NCBI GenBank assembly: GCA_039881145.1
Contig: JAYKKI010000088.1
Coordinates: forward strand, 62,001 to 126,000
Length of the DNA: 64,000 nucleotides
Direction: 5' to 3'
DNA from: Druceiella hillmani
Lineage: Eukaryota > Arthropoda > Insecta > Lepidoptera > Hepialidae
Below are positions 24,930 to 37,264 of this stretch, piece after piece. How positions within the stretch are numbered: the first letter of the stretch is position 1; every line of letters begins with the position of its first letter. The position numbers and the translations under genes are program-made. Under the pieces are notes generated by a model. It made no database searches and was not told the DNA's origin. It was given only the letters and a program-made list of their open reading frames with translations.

Positions 24930-25015
24930 CCCAATCGATGAGCAACCGGGAATCTAACTCGGGTCCTCGCTGTATGCAGCGCCGTCAAAGACCGTATGCC
25001 TTGTGATCAATTCAT
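24930..25015 (-). repeat. tRNA-derived SINE-like remnant
   Basis: On the minus strand the sequence has ACGGTCTTTGACGGCGCTG followed 14 bp later by GAGTTAGATTCCCGG. These look like degenerate A- and B-box pol III promoter elements. No cloverleaf can be folded convincingly, so it is not a functional tRNA gene. It could equally be part of another repeat tail. Confidence 0.4.
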
Positions 25016-25044
25016 TACACCCCACGGCGATGACACATTATATT

Positions 25045-25455
25045 AGGTTGACGACTAATTAATATATACAAGGTTGAAGACTAATAAATATATACTAGGT
25101 TGACGACTAATAAATATATACTAGGTTGACGACTAATAAATATATACTAGGTTGACGACTAATAAATATATAGTAGATTAACGACTAATAAATATATACT
25201 AGGTTAACGACTAATGAATATATATTAGGTTGATGACTAATAAATATATACTAGGTTGACGGCTAATAAATATATACTAGGTTGACGACTAATAGACATA
25301 TACTAGGTTGACGACTAATAAATTTATACTAGGTTAAGGACTAATAAATATATACTAGGTTGACGACTAATAAATAAATACTAGCTTGACAACTAATAAA
25401 TATATACTAGGTTTACGACTAATAAATATACACTAGGTTGACGACTTAATAAACC
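25045..25455. repeat. 26-bp minisatellite, about 16 copies
   Basis: The unit contains aggttgacgactaataaata and then tatact. Copies vary at several positions (gttaacg, gctaat, gacata, tttata), more than in the 23-bp array. Confidence 0.95.
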
Positions 25456-25577
25456 CGTACCTTCTCCAACGATTTTTGGAATGTCATAGAAACTTAAAGA
25501 GCGTGGCGTTTGGTTTTCAGTTCAGTAACCAGCCAAGTTTCGTCGAATAAGATAAATACAGAACGGTACATTGAATT

Positions 25578-25626
25578 GAATTTCTACAAAATTAACGCCA
25601 AATAGGCCTTAATTTTGTAGAAATTC
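25578..25626. repeat. 22-bp hairpin
   Basis: GAATTTCTACAAAATTAACG plus CC (25578-25599) is mirrored by 25605-25626 with one mismatch, around a loop of aaata. One arm also occurs singly at 24631-24652. Confidence 0.9.
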
Positions 25627-25635
25627 ATTATTCAC

Positions 25636-26206
25636 AATTAAATGAAACTACGTGATGTAGTATTATTTTTACTTTATTAAGTTTTTTACCACAACCTAGG
25701 TTTCGTTGTATTTACAACATCTTCAGGTGGGCTATTAGCAAAGATTGATTATTAGGAACTTCCAACAGCATTTATATATTACACAAAACAATAGCTGAAG
25801 CGGGGTTTGCGCGAGTTTTCCCACTGCTTATGTTAGTAAGTTTATTGTGGGTGAGCGGTGTAGTTTTTATAATATTTTCGAAAGTTATACAATGTACAAG
25901 TATTTTAGTGAGGGTAATAAATTAAATTGATGTTATTCTATGAGGTTATACAATTCAAATGGTCCCGTGTATGTAATAAAATTAAATGTATATTAATTCT
26001 CTGTAATATATTTATACTATAGCAAGAGTATCTGATGGTTAGAACAAGATTATACCACTGATTATACACATCTCCCATTTTTTCCTAAGAGTTAATCTTT
26101 GCTAATAGCCCACCTGAAAATGTTGTAATACAACGAAACCTAGGTCGTGGTAAAGAACTTAAAGAAAGTAGAAATAATACTACATCACATAGTTTCATTT
26201 AATTTC
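25636..26206. mobile_element. Fold-back element with about 110-bp inverted ends
   Basis: 25636-25745 and 26090-26206 are inverted copies, sharing aattaaatgaaacta, gtgatgtagtattattt, cctaggtttcgttgtatt and gtgggctattagcaaagat, with a few substitutions and single-base indels. The 340-bp core has no open frame. No clear target duplication was found. Confidence 0.75.
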
Positions 26207-27164
26207 GAACAGAACAGAAAATTTCACGAAGAGAACTTAGACCATTCTTGCTTCAAAAAATCCGGTTAACGAGCGAAATAACACACAATATATGCACAAC
26301 AATGGGTGAAGATGTACCCTCCTATGATATAGCTAAGCATTGATCCAAAGATCCAAAAAATTAAAATTAATCTCTACGATAATACCCAACAAAAACGACA
26401 CCCCACAATAAATTTAGAAAAATCAATAAAAACTAATTTTAAAAAATTGCCTACACCACTTAAAATAACGAAATAAATAATCAATAAAAATACGATTAAC
26501 TAAGAAAATAAAAAGTTTGTATTAAAATATGCACAAAATAAATCCAAAATCCAAATCAAAAGTAGGTTACTTAACCTAAGTAGGTATGTTAAAAAAAAAT
26601 TTATTTACGTTTGGTATGTCAAACGATCACTAGTTTCTGAGAAATACGTGGTCAAACAAACAAATATGCATAAATACAGTTATGAAATGTTGTACATTTG
26701 TTGAGTAAGCCTAGTAGAACTAACGTATATGCATATTTTGTAGTTCCAGTTATGTTACATACATACGGGTCGAATTGAACCCTCCTTCTTTTTGGAGTTG
26801 GTTAAAAAGCATTGTTGAAACAGGTAGATCCCAGGGTAAGTTCACCTTATCTGGCCGAGCTTCTCTCATTCTCCCATATTGCAATAGAAAAGCAACGTCA
26901 TGCTTTAGGAGAACAATAGAAGTATTATGTTTGGTTACCTCATGAGCTGACACCTTTTCAACTTCAGAACAAGGCTAATAAGTTCGCTGAGCTACTGAGT
27001 TTGCCTTTTTGCTTGGTTGGATTAGCTTCAATATCATAATGTGAATAAATCTCAAATGAGGCAGAAAGGTCTCAATTTTAGAATTTATTGGTGCACAATA
27101 TATAAAGTACTTCATACAAACATATTCCCTTATAGATATGATTCCATAGTTCGGACAATTTTAT
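26207..27164. other. Gene-free stretch with a dispersed fragment
   Basis: No gene. 26755-26815 (gggtcgaattgaaccctcct, then tctttttggagttggttaa) resembles a repeat that I remember as very common in lepidopteran genomes. The open frames at 26750-26953 and 27041-27259 fall in repeats. Confidence 0.5.
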
Positions 27165-27765
27165 GTATACTAAGCGCATCAAAAATGTACAGAATGTACA
27201 AAGATAAGATAGATGTACTAATCGCATTAAAATGTATCGAATGTATTAAGGTAAGATAGATGTACTAAGTGCATTAAAATGTACTCAATATAGAAAGATA
27301 AAAAAGATGTACTAAGTCCACTAAAATGTACAGAATGTACTAAGAATATATAGACGTACTCAACACATTAAATATGTGCTGAGTGTACTACGCTAATATA
27401 GATGTAATGATGGCATTAAAATGTACAGAAGGTAACAAGGTGAGATAGATATACTAAGTGCATTAAAATGTACGGAATGTACTAAGATAATACAGACGTA
27501 CTCAGCGCATTAAATATGTACAAAATGTACTACGTTAATATAGATGTACTAAGCGCATTAAAAATATACTAAGATAATACAGACGTACTAAACACGATAA
27601 AAATGTACAGAATGTACTAAGAAAAGAAAAGACAGTTGGACTAAGCGCAATAAAAAATGTACAGAATGAACTGAGATAAGATAGATGTACTAAGCGCATT
27701 AAAAATATGTACAATGTACTATGATGAGCTAGATGTACTAATCACTTTAAAAATGTACAGAAATT
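27165..27765. repeat. Irregular minisatellite, about 47 bp, about 12 copies
   Basis: Repeated blocks agatgtactaagcgcatta and aatgtacagaatgtactaag alternate with 40-55 bp spacing from about 27211 to 27731. Copies are strongly diverged. Confidence 0.85.
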
Positions 27766-28380
27766 CAAAGTTTAATGTTATTATGTGACGTCACCAGGAT
27801 TTGTTCAATAGTTTTCAGGTTACACCAACGTTATGTCCCAGCATTTGTTTAATAGTTTTCAAGCGAATCTAATCAATAGGGTATGACCGGATAGCATAGT
27901 GTTAGTAAAAGCGGTATAATTAAGTTTGAGTTAAGTATAGACCTTTAATAATTTATAATTACATTTTTTTCAGTAGGCAAAATTTCATTTCTGAGTAATG
28001 AATTAATTTTTTTTTAATTCCGCGGCACGCAACTGAAGTGAGAGGTTTGACATATAACAAAGTGTAGCGTGACAAAATATAGTAAAAAAACTAAAACACG
28101 AGTCATTCATTATCTCACTATCTCGTTCACTTTACGAGTTCACTTAACTCAATTTGTCTACGCGACCCAGATACAAACATGTGGGTTTGGTCGACCCCAC
28201 CTGTAAAACGTTCAGTACTCAGAAGCCGCATCGTGGCGGGGTCAAACAACGAAGGTTGTATGCAAGCCTAATATTTCCGTGAGCAATTGTGATATGAAAG
28301 AGTTTTTTTACGAACAGTTATAATGAAGTATGGCGTTGCTCATTTTTACACAGACGGCGTTTTTAGATTACTAGATCGAT
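27766..28380. other. Gene-free stretch
   Basis: No gene recognised. A short dispersed-looking piece, cgcaactgaagtgagaggtt, lies near 28027. Confidence 0.5.
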
Positions 28381-29400
28381 AGCTATATTAAAAATGTTCA
28401 AACATGTTAAAAAAGTGACTAGAGGCTGAGTCAGTATATTTTGATGATTTTAATCTCAATTGTTTTTTGATAGAATTGTTTAACAAAAACAGGTCTCTAG
28501 CTGAAGCAAAAATCCTCGAACATGTTTATCAGTCACTCAGTCTCTTACATTCGACGATCCGAATCTCACTATTCACTTATAGATTTGAAAAAAAAAGTCG
28601 CTAGTCTGAACAAAAATACTCAAACACGTTTGTCAGTCACTCAGCCAATTTTACACAAATGGCGTTTTTAGATTCCCAGATCGATAGCTATAGCAAAAAT
28701 GTTCAAATTTGTTAAAAAAGTGACTAGAGGCTGAGTCAGTATATCGATGATTCTAATCTCAATTGCTTTCTTATAAAATCGTTTAAAAACAATAGGTTGC
28801 TAGCTGGAGCAAAAATGCTCAAACAAGTTTATCAATCAGTCACTCAGCCTCTTACATTCGACGATTCTAATCTCAATTGATTCTCATAAAATGGTTTACA
28901 AAAACTGATCGCCAGCTCGGGAAAAAATGCTCGCACATGTTTATTAGTTACTCACTCGCTTAGATTTTACTTATAGAATTGTTTAAAAAGAAACGGTCGC
29001 TAGCTGGAGCAAAAATGCTCAAACACGTTTATCAGTCACTCAGCCTCTAACAGTCGACGATTCTAATTTCAATTGTTTTCTTATCAAATCGTTTAAAACA
29101 TCAAGAAGCCAGCTGGAGAAAACATTCTCGAACATGTTTACTAGTCACTCACCCTCTACAGTCGACGACTCTAATCTCAATTGTTTTCTTATCTAATCGT
29201 TTAAAAAAGTTAAGAGGCCAGCTGGAGCAAACATGCTCGAACACGTTTACTAGTCACTCACCCTCTTACATTCGACGATTCTAATCTCAATTGTTTACTT
29301 AGATGAACAAAAATGCTCAAACACCTTTATTGTAGAAAGAACAAAAATGCTCAAACACGTTTATCAGTCACTCAGCCTCTGCATTCAACAATTCTAATCT
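28381..29400. repeat. Degenerate array, about 110-bp unit
   Basis: Recurring blocks are gctagctggagcaaaaatgc, tcaaacacgtttatcagtca, ctcagcctcttacattcgac and gattctaatctcaattgttt. Neighbouring copies of cactca(g/c)cctct in the right half lie 106-115 bp apart. Some units are partial. Confidence 0.88.
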
Positions 29401-29946
29401 CAAATGTTTTCTTATAAAATGGTTTTAAAAAAAACTGGGACTAGGATCAACTTTATTTTATCCACTTTAACGCTAGACCACATAACAAAAAACATACTCA
29501 TTAAAAATTATTGAAGCTTGGACTGCATCCAACTTATTCACCTAGTTCCGAGCAATCATTTATAGAGAGGAAAAGTTCGATAGCGTGACAAACTTTCAAA
29601 AAGATATTTTTTTTTAAATTTCAGTGACTGCCAACCAGATGGTGGCAAGTCATAGATGAATATGGTGCATATAAAGTTTAATTTCTTTACAAAATTTATA
29701 TTTTGAAATATTTTAGTAATAACAAGTTGGATTTAAAAACTTATTAACCAACCCATATAATATCATAATCACATTACAGCATATCATCCTCAACGTAGCT
29801 ACTTGTAATGATAATCCGAATATAGACGCTTACAACATCTACTTTCAATACTTACCCCAACTGATATAATTTATCTATAAACTTTATAAACATGTATATT
29901 ACTGCTATTATCCTAATAATATAATACATGTCCCATAAAATACATA
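29401..29946. other. Gene-free stretch
   Basis: No gene or repeat recognised up to the TA target site of the transposon at 29947. Confidence 0.5.
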
Positions 29947-31239
29947 CAGGCTGGTCCAAAAATCCTTTAACATTTGGATCGGCAGCTGCGTCGAGCAGCG
30001 AGGGAGAGGTGGGGCGGGCGAGGTACGGAATGTTAGAGCGGCCGATGGGAATTTAATGCCATGGCGTTATTCAACGAGAAACAACGTGCGTTCTGCGTAC
30101 GCGAGTACTATCGAAACAACGATTCTTCGACTCTAGCGCAACGAAAATTTTGCGCTCATTACAATATACGGCATAAAAATAAAGCTCCATCGATTCAATC
30201 GATTAAAAAAATGTATCCATAACTTTGAAGAAACTGGTTCAACAATAGATTTACCACGATCTGACCGACCTAGAACATCACGGGATCCCAAAAGCATAGA
30301 GCGTCTGTTCGTGAACAACCTGGACTCTCTACTCGAGAGCCGTCTATCGTCTTAAAGGTATCCAAAACATCTTTAAACCGCATTCTACACAAGAATTTAC
30401 ATTTGCATCCGTACAAAATCCAGATGGTTCAGCAGTTAAAGCCTCAAGTTTATGCTCACAGGCTGCAGTTTGCTACCGAAATGCTAGAGAGGTTCGAAAG
30501 CTTTAACAACATTTTTTTCAGACGAAGCCCACTTTCGCCTAAATGGACATGTAAACAGACAAAACTGCAGATATTGGAGTGACAGTAACCCGAAATTGAA
30601 GCATCAAAATCCCCTGCATTCAACCAAGGTTACTGTATGGGCAGCTTTGTCAGCATGAGGCATTATTGGTCCATATTTTTATGAAGATCAAAGCTGTTAA
30701 CGGAGGAAACGCTGTTACAGTGAATACAGAGCGGTATATTGCCATGCTACAGAACTTTTTTGCTACAGCGCTTCAGGATTTTGATGGTTTCAATCAACGA
30801 TCGTGGTTTCAGTAAGATGGGGCAACATGTCACACTTCCAACGACTCTTTAAGTGCAGTTCGCGAAATTTTCGGTTAGAGTTATATTCAAAAGAGGTGAC
30901 ATTAACTGGCCACCTTGTAGCCTGGACTTATCCCCAATGGATTCCTTTAGGGATACCTTAAACGTAAAGTCTTTAATAGCAATTCAGCGACTCTTGAGGA
31001 ATCAATCGAGGAAATGCAAAACATTTCCCGAAACACTTGTCAGTCGGTCATTGAAAATTTCCGCTCCAGGTTGCAGCAGTGTCAAAATGAAAAATGAAGG
31101 ATCGCATATGGACGATGTGATTTTTAAGAAATAAAATCACAAATTGTGTACTTTCGGAATAAATAAACATATGTTTCTTTCATACAACTAGTTTTTTTTA
31201 TCATCGTATGAACTGTTAACAGACTTTTGGACCATCCTG
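29947..31239 (+). mobile_element. IS630/Tc1-mariner transposon, full length but dead
   Basis: A 1293-bp element flanked by TA on both sides (29945-29946 and 31240-31241). Left end CAGGCTGGTCCAAAAATCC and right end (reverse complement) CAGGATGGTCCAAAAGTCT form imperfect terminal inverted repeats of about 27 bp. It carries one broken transposase frame in + orientation. Flanks outside the TA pair are unrelated to the ends. Confidence 0.92.
30061..31133 (+). pseudogene. IS630/Tc1-mariner transposase, broken
   Basis: The ATG at 30061 opens MALFNEKQRAFCVREYYRNN, an N-terminal helix-turn-helix of the kind named DUF4817, followed by APSIQSIKK. An A-run near 30210 shifts the frame, after which IHNFEETGSTIDLPRSDRPR is read. 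Downstream pieces are NNIFFSDEAHFRLNG with the first Asp at 30521-30523, NRQNCRYWSDSNP, TKVTVWAALSA, WFQ*DGATCHTS with the second Asp at 30816-30818, and, after another shift, SLDLSPMDSF with the third acidic site at about 30925. The C-terminal piece NISRNTCQSVIENFRSRLQQ follows. The length (about 357 codons) is that of an intact gene, so decay is by point changes and small indels only. Confidence 0.9.
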
Positions 31240-31624
31240 TAATATACAGATATTATCAGACTTGTGACAATGAGACAAAAAAACAAATTCATACTTAAAT
31301 TACTTTCCCGCTTCCTGACATAAAACCAAAATTTAGATCTTTGAATACCGCATCTACAGCATGCACTGACGTTACGTATTCACAAATAAAAGAAAAAACA
31401 AATTGAATCAAGGAAATCTCTGCATCAAATCCTATTCAGAAGTTTTTATGAGCTATAATCATTGTCGATTAAACAAAAAATATATAAATAGAATATTCAA
31501 GGCCAGACAAAGCCAGAATCGTCCATCAGAGCGATTCTTCGGTAAATATGATGAAAAAACTGTAGTAGGTTTTAACAAGTTTGCTTAAGGGTAAAGATAT
31601 ATCATTAGGTGTATGTGTACAGTT
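31240..31624. other. Gene-free stretch
   Basis: The 61-codon open frame at 31403-31588 has no family features; nothing else recognised. Confidence 0.5.
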
Positions 31625-32605
31625 CAGCAATCGAATCAATATAACTAAATCGAATCAATAAGTCTAAAGAAACCATTTTTGATCAAAATGTAAAGGCCGT
31701 AGCGTAATCGAATCAATAAAACTAAAGAAACCATTTTTGATCAAAATGTAAAGGCCGTGGCGTAATAGAATCAATATAACTAAATCGAATCAATAATACT
31801 AAAGAAACCATTTTTGATCAAAATGTAAAGGCCGTAGCGTAATAGAATCAATATAACTAAATAGAATCAATAAAACCAAAGAAACAATTTTTGATCAAAA
31901 TGTAAAGGCCGTGGCGTAATCGAGTCAATATAACTAAATCGAATCAATAAAACTAAAGAAACCATTTTTGATCAAAATGTAAAGGCCGTGGCGCAATAGA
32001 AGTAATATAATTAAATCGAATGAATAAAAATAAAGAAACCATTTTTGATCAAAATGTAAAGGCCGTGGCGAATAGAATCAATATAACTAAATCGAATCAA
32101 TAAAAATAAAGAAACCATTTTTGATCAAAATGTAAAGGCCGTGGCGTAATCGAGTCAATATAACTAAATCGAATCAATAAAAATAAAGGTACCATTTTTG
32201 ATCAAAATATAAAGGCCGTGGCATAATCGAGTCAATATAACTAAATCGAATCAATAAAACTAAAGAAACCATTTTTGATCAAAATGTAAAGGCCGTGGCG
32301 AATAGAATCAATATAACTAAATCGAATCAATAAAAATAAAGAAACCATTTTTGATCAAAATGTAAAGGCCGTGGCGTAATCGAGTCAATATAACTAAATC
32401 GAATCAATAAAACCAAAGAAACCATTTTTGATCAAAATATAAAGGCCGTGGCGTAACCGAGGCAATATAACTAAATCGAATCAATAAAACCAAAGAAACC
32501 ATTTTTGATCAAAATATAAAGGCCGTGGCGTAACCGAGGCAATATAACTAAATAATAAATAAAACTAAAGAAACCATTTTTCGTCAAAATATAAGGCCGT
32601 GGCGT
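31625..32605. repeat. 77-bp tandem array, about 13 copies
   Basis: The unit contains aaaggccgtggcgtaatcga, atataactaaatcgaatcaa and accatttttgatcaaaatgt. The start aaaggccgt falls at 31692, 31750, 31827, 31903, 31981, 32058, 32133, 32211 and on. The second interval is short (58 bp) because the middle block is missing; the last units lose bases. Confidence 0.95.
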
Positions 32606-33159
32606 CCTGAGAAGGATTTAGACATGACTGCCAAATTTAAACATTATACATACGCAATCTTAGTCCAAAAACTGATGACGACTTTTGGATAGGTGTTTAG
32701 CCACTTAGAAATTTTGCACAGTAGCATCTCGATACAAGTTAAATAGGAAAACGAAAATCTGTTTAAATGTTCACGGTATCTTTTGCTACTATGCTTTATA
32801 CAGAGTGTCCCGTAAGTCATGGGCCAACCGAAAAGACCGACTACTGACAAAATTTTACGTTAATAAAAATCTCTTATTTTTCGAGGTCGATTTGGGTGCC
32901 ACGACTTCAAATTAAATCTTATTGTTAATTTATTTGTAGTTAAATATGGTTGAGTATTACGCCTTTTGGTTTAATTCAAACGTACGTTTACGACAACTAA
33001 TATGATTTAAAAAAATTCAAAAATGTACTTTTAGGATTTTGTAATATTTGTCACCCAACTTTAACTGTTTGTGTATCAGAAAAAAAATGTACAACTAAGA
33101 ACTGGCAAACCATTTGGAAAATTGGCTCGGATAATACAATAATTTAAACTTTAACTTAA
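32606..33159. other. Gene-free stretch with a possible transposon end
   Basis: TACAGAGTGTCCCGTAAGTC at 32799-32818 has the look of a Tc1/mariner-like terminal repeat next to TA, but no partner end was found. Confidence 0.4.
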
Positions 33160-33360
33160 AAAAAAGGTAGACGCACTTAACCACAGAAGGTACCCATTAT
33201 GAGGTAAAGATAGACATACTTAACCACAGAAGGTACCCATTATGAGGTAATTCATGAAAACACGGATAATGTAATAATTTAAACTTTAACTTAAAAAAAT
33301 GATAGACACACTTAACCACAGAAGGTACCCATTATGAGGTAAAGATAGATACACTTAACC
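33160..33360. repeat. 43-bp repeat, three to four copies
   Basis: acttaaccacagaaggtacc and cattatgaggtaaagataga recur at about 33178, 33221 and 33314, with a 50-bp intervening piece (cacggataatgtaataattt) that itself repeats 33132-33151 nearly unchanged. Confidence 0.85.
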
Positions 33361-33377
33361 ACTTTTACATGGTTTCT

Positions 33378-33420
33378 TTTACATGAAAATTCAAACATTA
33401 CGTTTGAATTTTCATGTAAA
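33378..33420. repeat. Perfect 19-bp hairpin
   Basis: TTTACATGAAAATTCAAAC at 33378-33396 is followed by a 5-base loop (attac) and its exact reverse complement at 33402-33420. Confidence 0.95.
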
Positions 33421-34850
33421 TGTATTTTCTTTTAATTTTTCTTCACGGAAACTATTAAATACTCTGAAAAACAATAAAAGTAATTTTGAGTTTAAAAATA
33501 ATTTATGGTTAAAAAATTAACAATTCCTTCAAAAAATAAAGTTTTTATTTTTTGTTATAATAAATATTCAAACTGCCTGCAACTGGCTATAACATACCTG
33601 CGATATCAAAGCAATAAAAATATTTAAGGTTAGAAACAAAATTTTAATTATAATTAAAAATATGGAAAGAGCAAAATTTGTTGCCATTTTTATCATATTT
33701 TTTTAAATGGAGCCTTGTCAGGGGCAAAATGTACGAGTAAGAGGAACGACAAATAAGTGTTATTGGTTTAAGTGTAATTTAAAAAATAATCCTAAGTGTT
33801 TAATTTTTCGAAAAAGGCGACAAGATCATCTAAAATTTATTTTTGTTTACTTAGTATATTGTTTAGGTCGATATTCTAAAAAAAATTAATTCCAAAAAAC
33901 ATGTTTTAGATATGTCGCTACGAAGTTTGAAGAGTCGTAAATTAAACATGTTATAAACCATGAAAATTAACATGACAGACGTGTTGATCGGTATTAATAT
34001 ACGGGCAAACTTCACCAAAATTGTAATTTAAAAAAATACTAAATACATATTTTAGGCACACTAAAATTTTTATAGCTGTTTATTAAATATATTTAAAGCT
34101 ACTTGCAAAATGGCAGCTGAAAATGATAGTTTAAATAATTGACAAACGTAAAAGAAAATTGTCCTTAGGTTCCAGTGAAAAACGTAATGGGTCGACTTGA
34201 GTACGAAAATACTGAGTGTTCTAGAACATTTAACAAAACTGGAACATTTGTGAGTCTTGAAAATCAGTTAAAAAATTCTGGTGAGTGCTTATGATCACAC
34301 GGAAGAAGTGAAAACTTCTAATTTTCAAATATACATATAATTACATTGATGTTACCTGATGGATATTAGTTGGGCGAATTAGGACCAATACAAGATTATT
34401 ATCTTAAAATACAATAATACACACGTATTGTATTAAACTACTCTCAAAATATTAATACATAATAAAACGTAATTCTTCAAACGATGCACTCCGTGTTAGA
34501 TAGTGAACTCGCTTGGCCAATGCCGAAGGTAACTTTAGTTTGAGTTTATCCCTAAGAAAAAAACTTAAGAAATAACTTTACTTTGAGTTTATCCCCAAGA
34601 ATGAAACAATAAGTTTATGAAAACTGAAATATGTTAATAAATACTTTAGATTAAAATGTAATTAAATATCTAAAAAAGTGCACGTGCGTCTAAACAATCA
34701 GTTCACTCAGCCGATGGCAAAGGGAGCCGAGTTTACCCGAATCAGTGTTACCGACCCGAGCGTCACGGCTCAGTTTCGTTCACTGCTAGGAAAAAGTGCT
34801 ATGATATTCCTAAAGGAATGTTCATTTCAAAAATATTGTCAATATAAATT

Positions 34851-34852
<2 letters not shown>
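33421..34852. other. No confident gene; weak THAP-like open frame
   Basis: An open frame at 33707-33889 starts MEPCQGQNVRVRG and contains KCYWFKCNLKNNPKCLIF. The Cys-x4-Cys and the NNP.C.IF order faintly recall the start of a THAP finger, but the Trp and the C..H half are absent. A second frame at 34678-34941 ends in the microsatellite and is unassigned. A cacggaagaagtgaaaact fragment near 34300 repeats 23163. Confidence 0.3.
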
Positions 34853-34919
<67 letters not shown>

Positions 34920-34924
34920 ATATA
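34853..34924. repeat. (TA)n(TG)n compound microsatellite
   Basis: About 32 bp of TA followed directly by about 30 bp of TG, closing with tatgtatata. Confidence 0.95.
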
Positions 34925-37264
34925 ACTCATTGCTAGCGTAGGAGCCGCCAGTTTCCTGATGATTTTTTTTCACTAACGCAATTTTGGGGTAGTTTGCTCA
35001 TACTTTAAAACCACACAAAATGGTGGCCATTTCCATTGTCATGTTTTATAACATGTTTAATTTAGGACTCGTCAAGTATCGTAGTGCCTAAAACAGGTTT
35101 TTTGGAATTCATGTTTTTAATTCGAATAATGTGCAATAGTAAAAATACCGCAAACGCCCAAGCAGACGTTCGATTCTCTATTTAACTATTTAGTATCGAA
35201 ATACTGTTGTGAAATATTTGTAAATGCCTAAAAAATTATCTAAAATTCATCATCAGCTCCTGGGCTGTCTTGCTCAAGCATTTAGATTGTACAAGCAATA
35301 TAAAAGCATCTAAATGTACTTCATGTTTAAGGTTGTAGTCGTGTGACAGTAAAATCCAAAAGTAAGAAATAAAAATTATAAAATGTTTATTTTAAAATAA
35401 TTTCTTTTCCAAACTGTTTATAGAACATCATTTTAAAAGTTCGAAAAAATTTTTTTTGCTTTTTTTTAAATAAAATGAAGTTTAGTGAAAGACCTAATTA
35501 TCCCGTAATGTTAATAATTGTTCCATTTTTAAAAACGATTTTTACCAAAGTTAAATTGTAAATATTTCTTTTTTTTTTAATTTGAATATAACATCATTTT
35601 AAATTGACTTAGTTTTTTAGACACATCGCTCGACGCGATTTAAAAAAAAACAAGTATGGTTAAATTACTACTTTTCCTGTAATGTTAACTGTACACTTTT
35701 TGAGAGCGATTTTTACCGAAACTAAACGTTAAATAATTTTTCAATTTTAAAATTAGTTAGATATTTATTGTTTGAATAATATATCAAAAATTCAGCGGAT
35801 CTGGTACACTGACAACTACCTTAAGAATGTCGAACATGTGCAAATATAACTAAACGTCTCTAGTACAGACTTACGCACTCCTCACAAATTTGATGAAGAT
35901 ACAACTGAAGCTCAATAATAGTAACAATGAAAACGCTCATAACTTATCAATTAAATGCTTGAATAAAAAAACTCGAGCGTGGCTGTTTCTAGTTAACTCG
36001 ACCGAAGTTTGTGCGTGATTACGTCTCCTCGGACCTCCTTATACTGTAACACACATTTTCGAACGCGTCTTAATTCACTTTTGTTCTTAGAATATATTAG
36101 CGCGACGTTTGATCAGGGGCAGCTGTACCTTAAGTGCACTCGTGCACTGAACTACCAGATTTTAATAGGTTTAGAAAAAAACAAAAATGTTTAATATATC
36201 TGATTACCTATCTTTTCAATATTAACCAAATTATGACGAAATAATTTAAACTCATTGCTAAACTATTAAGATTTATTTTGTTGTAATGAAAATTCCTTGT
36301 GCGCTAGGCCGAAGCGCACAGCCAATGCTCATTCGAATTCTATGAGATACGCGTTTAAAACACCTGGCGCGTGAGACAAAACATAGTTAACATAAAATGT
36401 ATGGAATAATTACACTGTTCCACACAACCGAACCGAAGATTACCGAGAGCGCCCGAGGTTTGACGAAATTCGTCGGCCGGCCGGCTGTTTATCAGCGTCG
36501 GTCGCCGCGAGGTGTCAATTATTGTTTTGTTACAATATTTCATAGATTTAAAACTGAACAAACGCAATTTACATGGACTTAATATACCAAAACCTGCAGA
36601 AATTATCGTCGATTGATAATTTATGTTCGATTATGCAAAAAAAGCACAGAAAATTTAGTTTTTGCCGTTTTATTGTCGAAGTGTCGACTTGTTGTTGCGC
36701 GTATCCAAATGGATTCGTGACTAATTGACGGAGGTAGCTGTCAATCATTTAATGGTGACAGATATCATAATTTTCCCAGTTAATCGTGTTTGTTTTGTTT
36801 TTGTATTTGTTTAGACTCTGAAAGGATATTTAATATACTGTGTTGTGGGGCAGTATACGTGGGAAAATAGCTATGAAAATCAGCATTAACTTTAACATTG
36901 ACTATATTAAAAACAATAAAAGAGATAGAGACAGAGAGAAAGAGAGGGAATGGTCGCCTGGAGGGAGCATAACGCTTTTTGCTTACGTGACGATTTCTGC
37001 CAATTCGCTCTACTGTAAGCCGTGTAAAAGAATTTCGTTCCGATAAAATTGCAAAACAAAGTAGGTATAAAATCGGCTGGACCACTTAGGTCATCTTTTA
37101 GTTTAAAACAAGAGTGCAAACCGAAATATAAAGCATTTATGTGAAGTTTTAAAAGTGAAATGTACAATAGAAAGACATGGTTGTGTGGATGTTAGCGCCT
37201 CAATGCATTCTTTTGTTTTCCTTGCATTACTTTTGGCGGAGAATTGATCTAGACGGAAACAGCA
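34925..37264. other. Gene-free stretch with one diverged duplication
   Basis: 35440-35570 and 35600-35745 look like two diverged copies: both hold a T-rich run, aaattactac or ccta-attatcc followed by (c)ctgtaatgttaa, then gatttttaccraa. 36410-36515 is locally GC-rich (tcgtcggccggccggctgtt) without a coding match. Overlapping open frames on both strands at 36355-37167 have no family features. Confidence 0.45.

Noticed and set aside
24930..25015. A functional tRNA gene on the minus strand
   Set aside because: Only degenerate A/B-box-like blocks are seen; acceptor and anticodon stems cannot be paired.
36355..37167. Overlapping open frames near a GC-rich patch as a host gene
   Set aside because: Frames on both strands overlap, no family motif or splice pattern is visible, and the GC patch is only about 100 bp.
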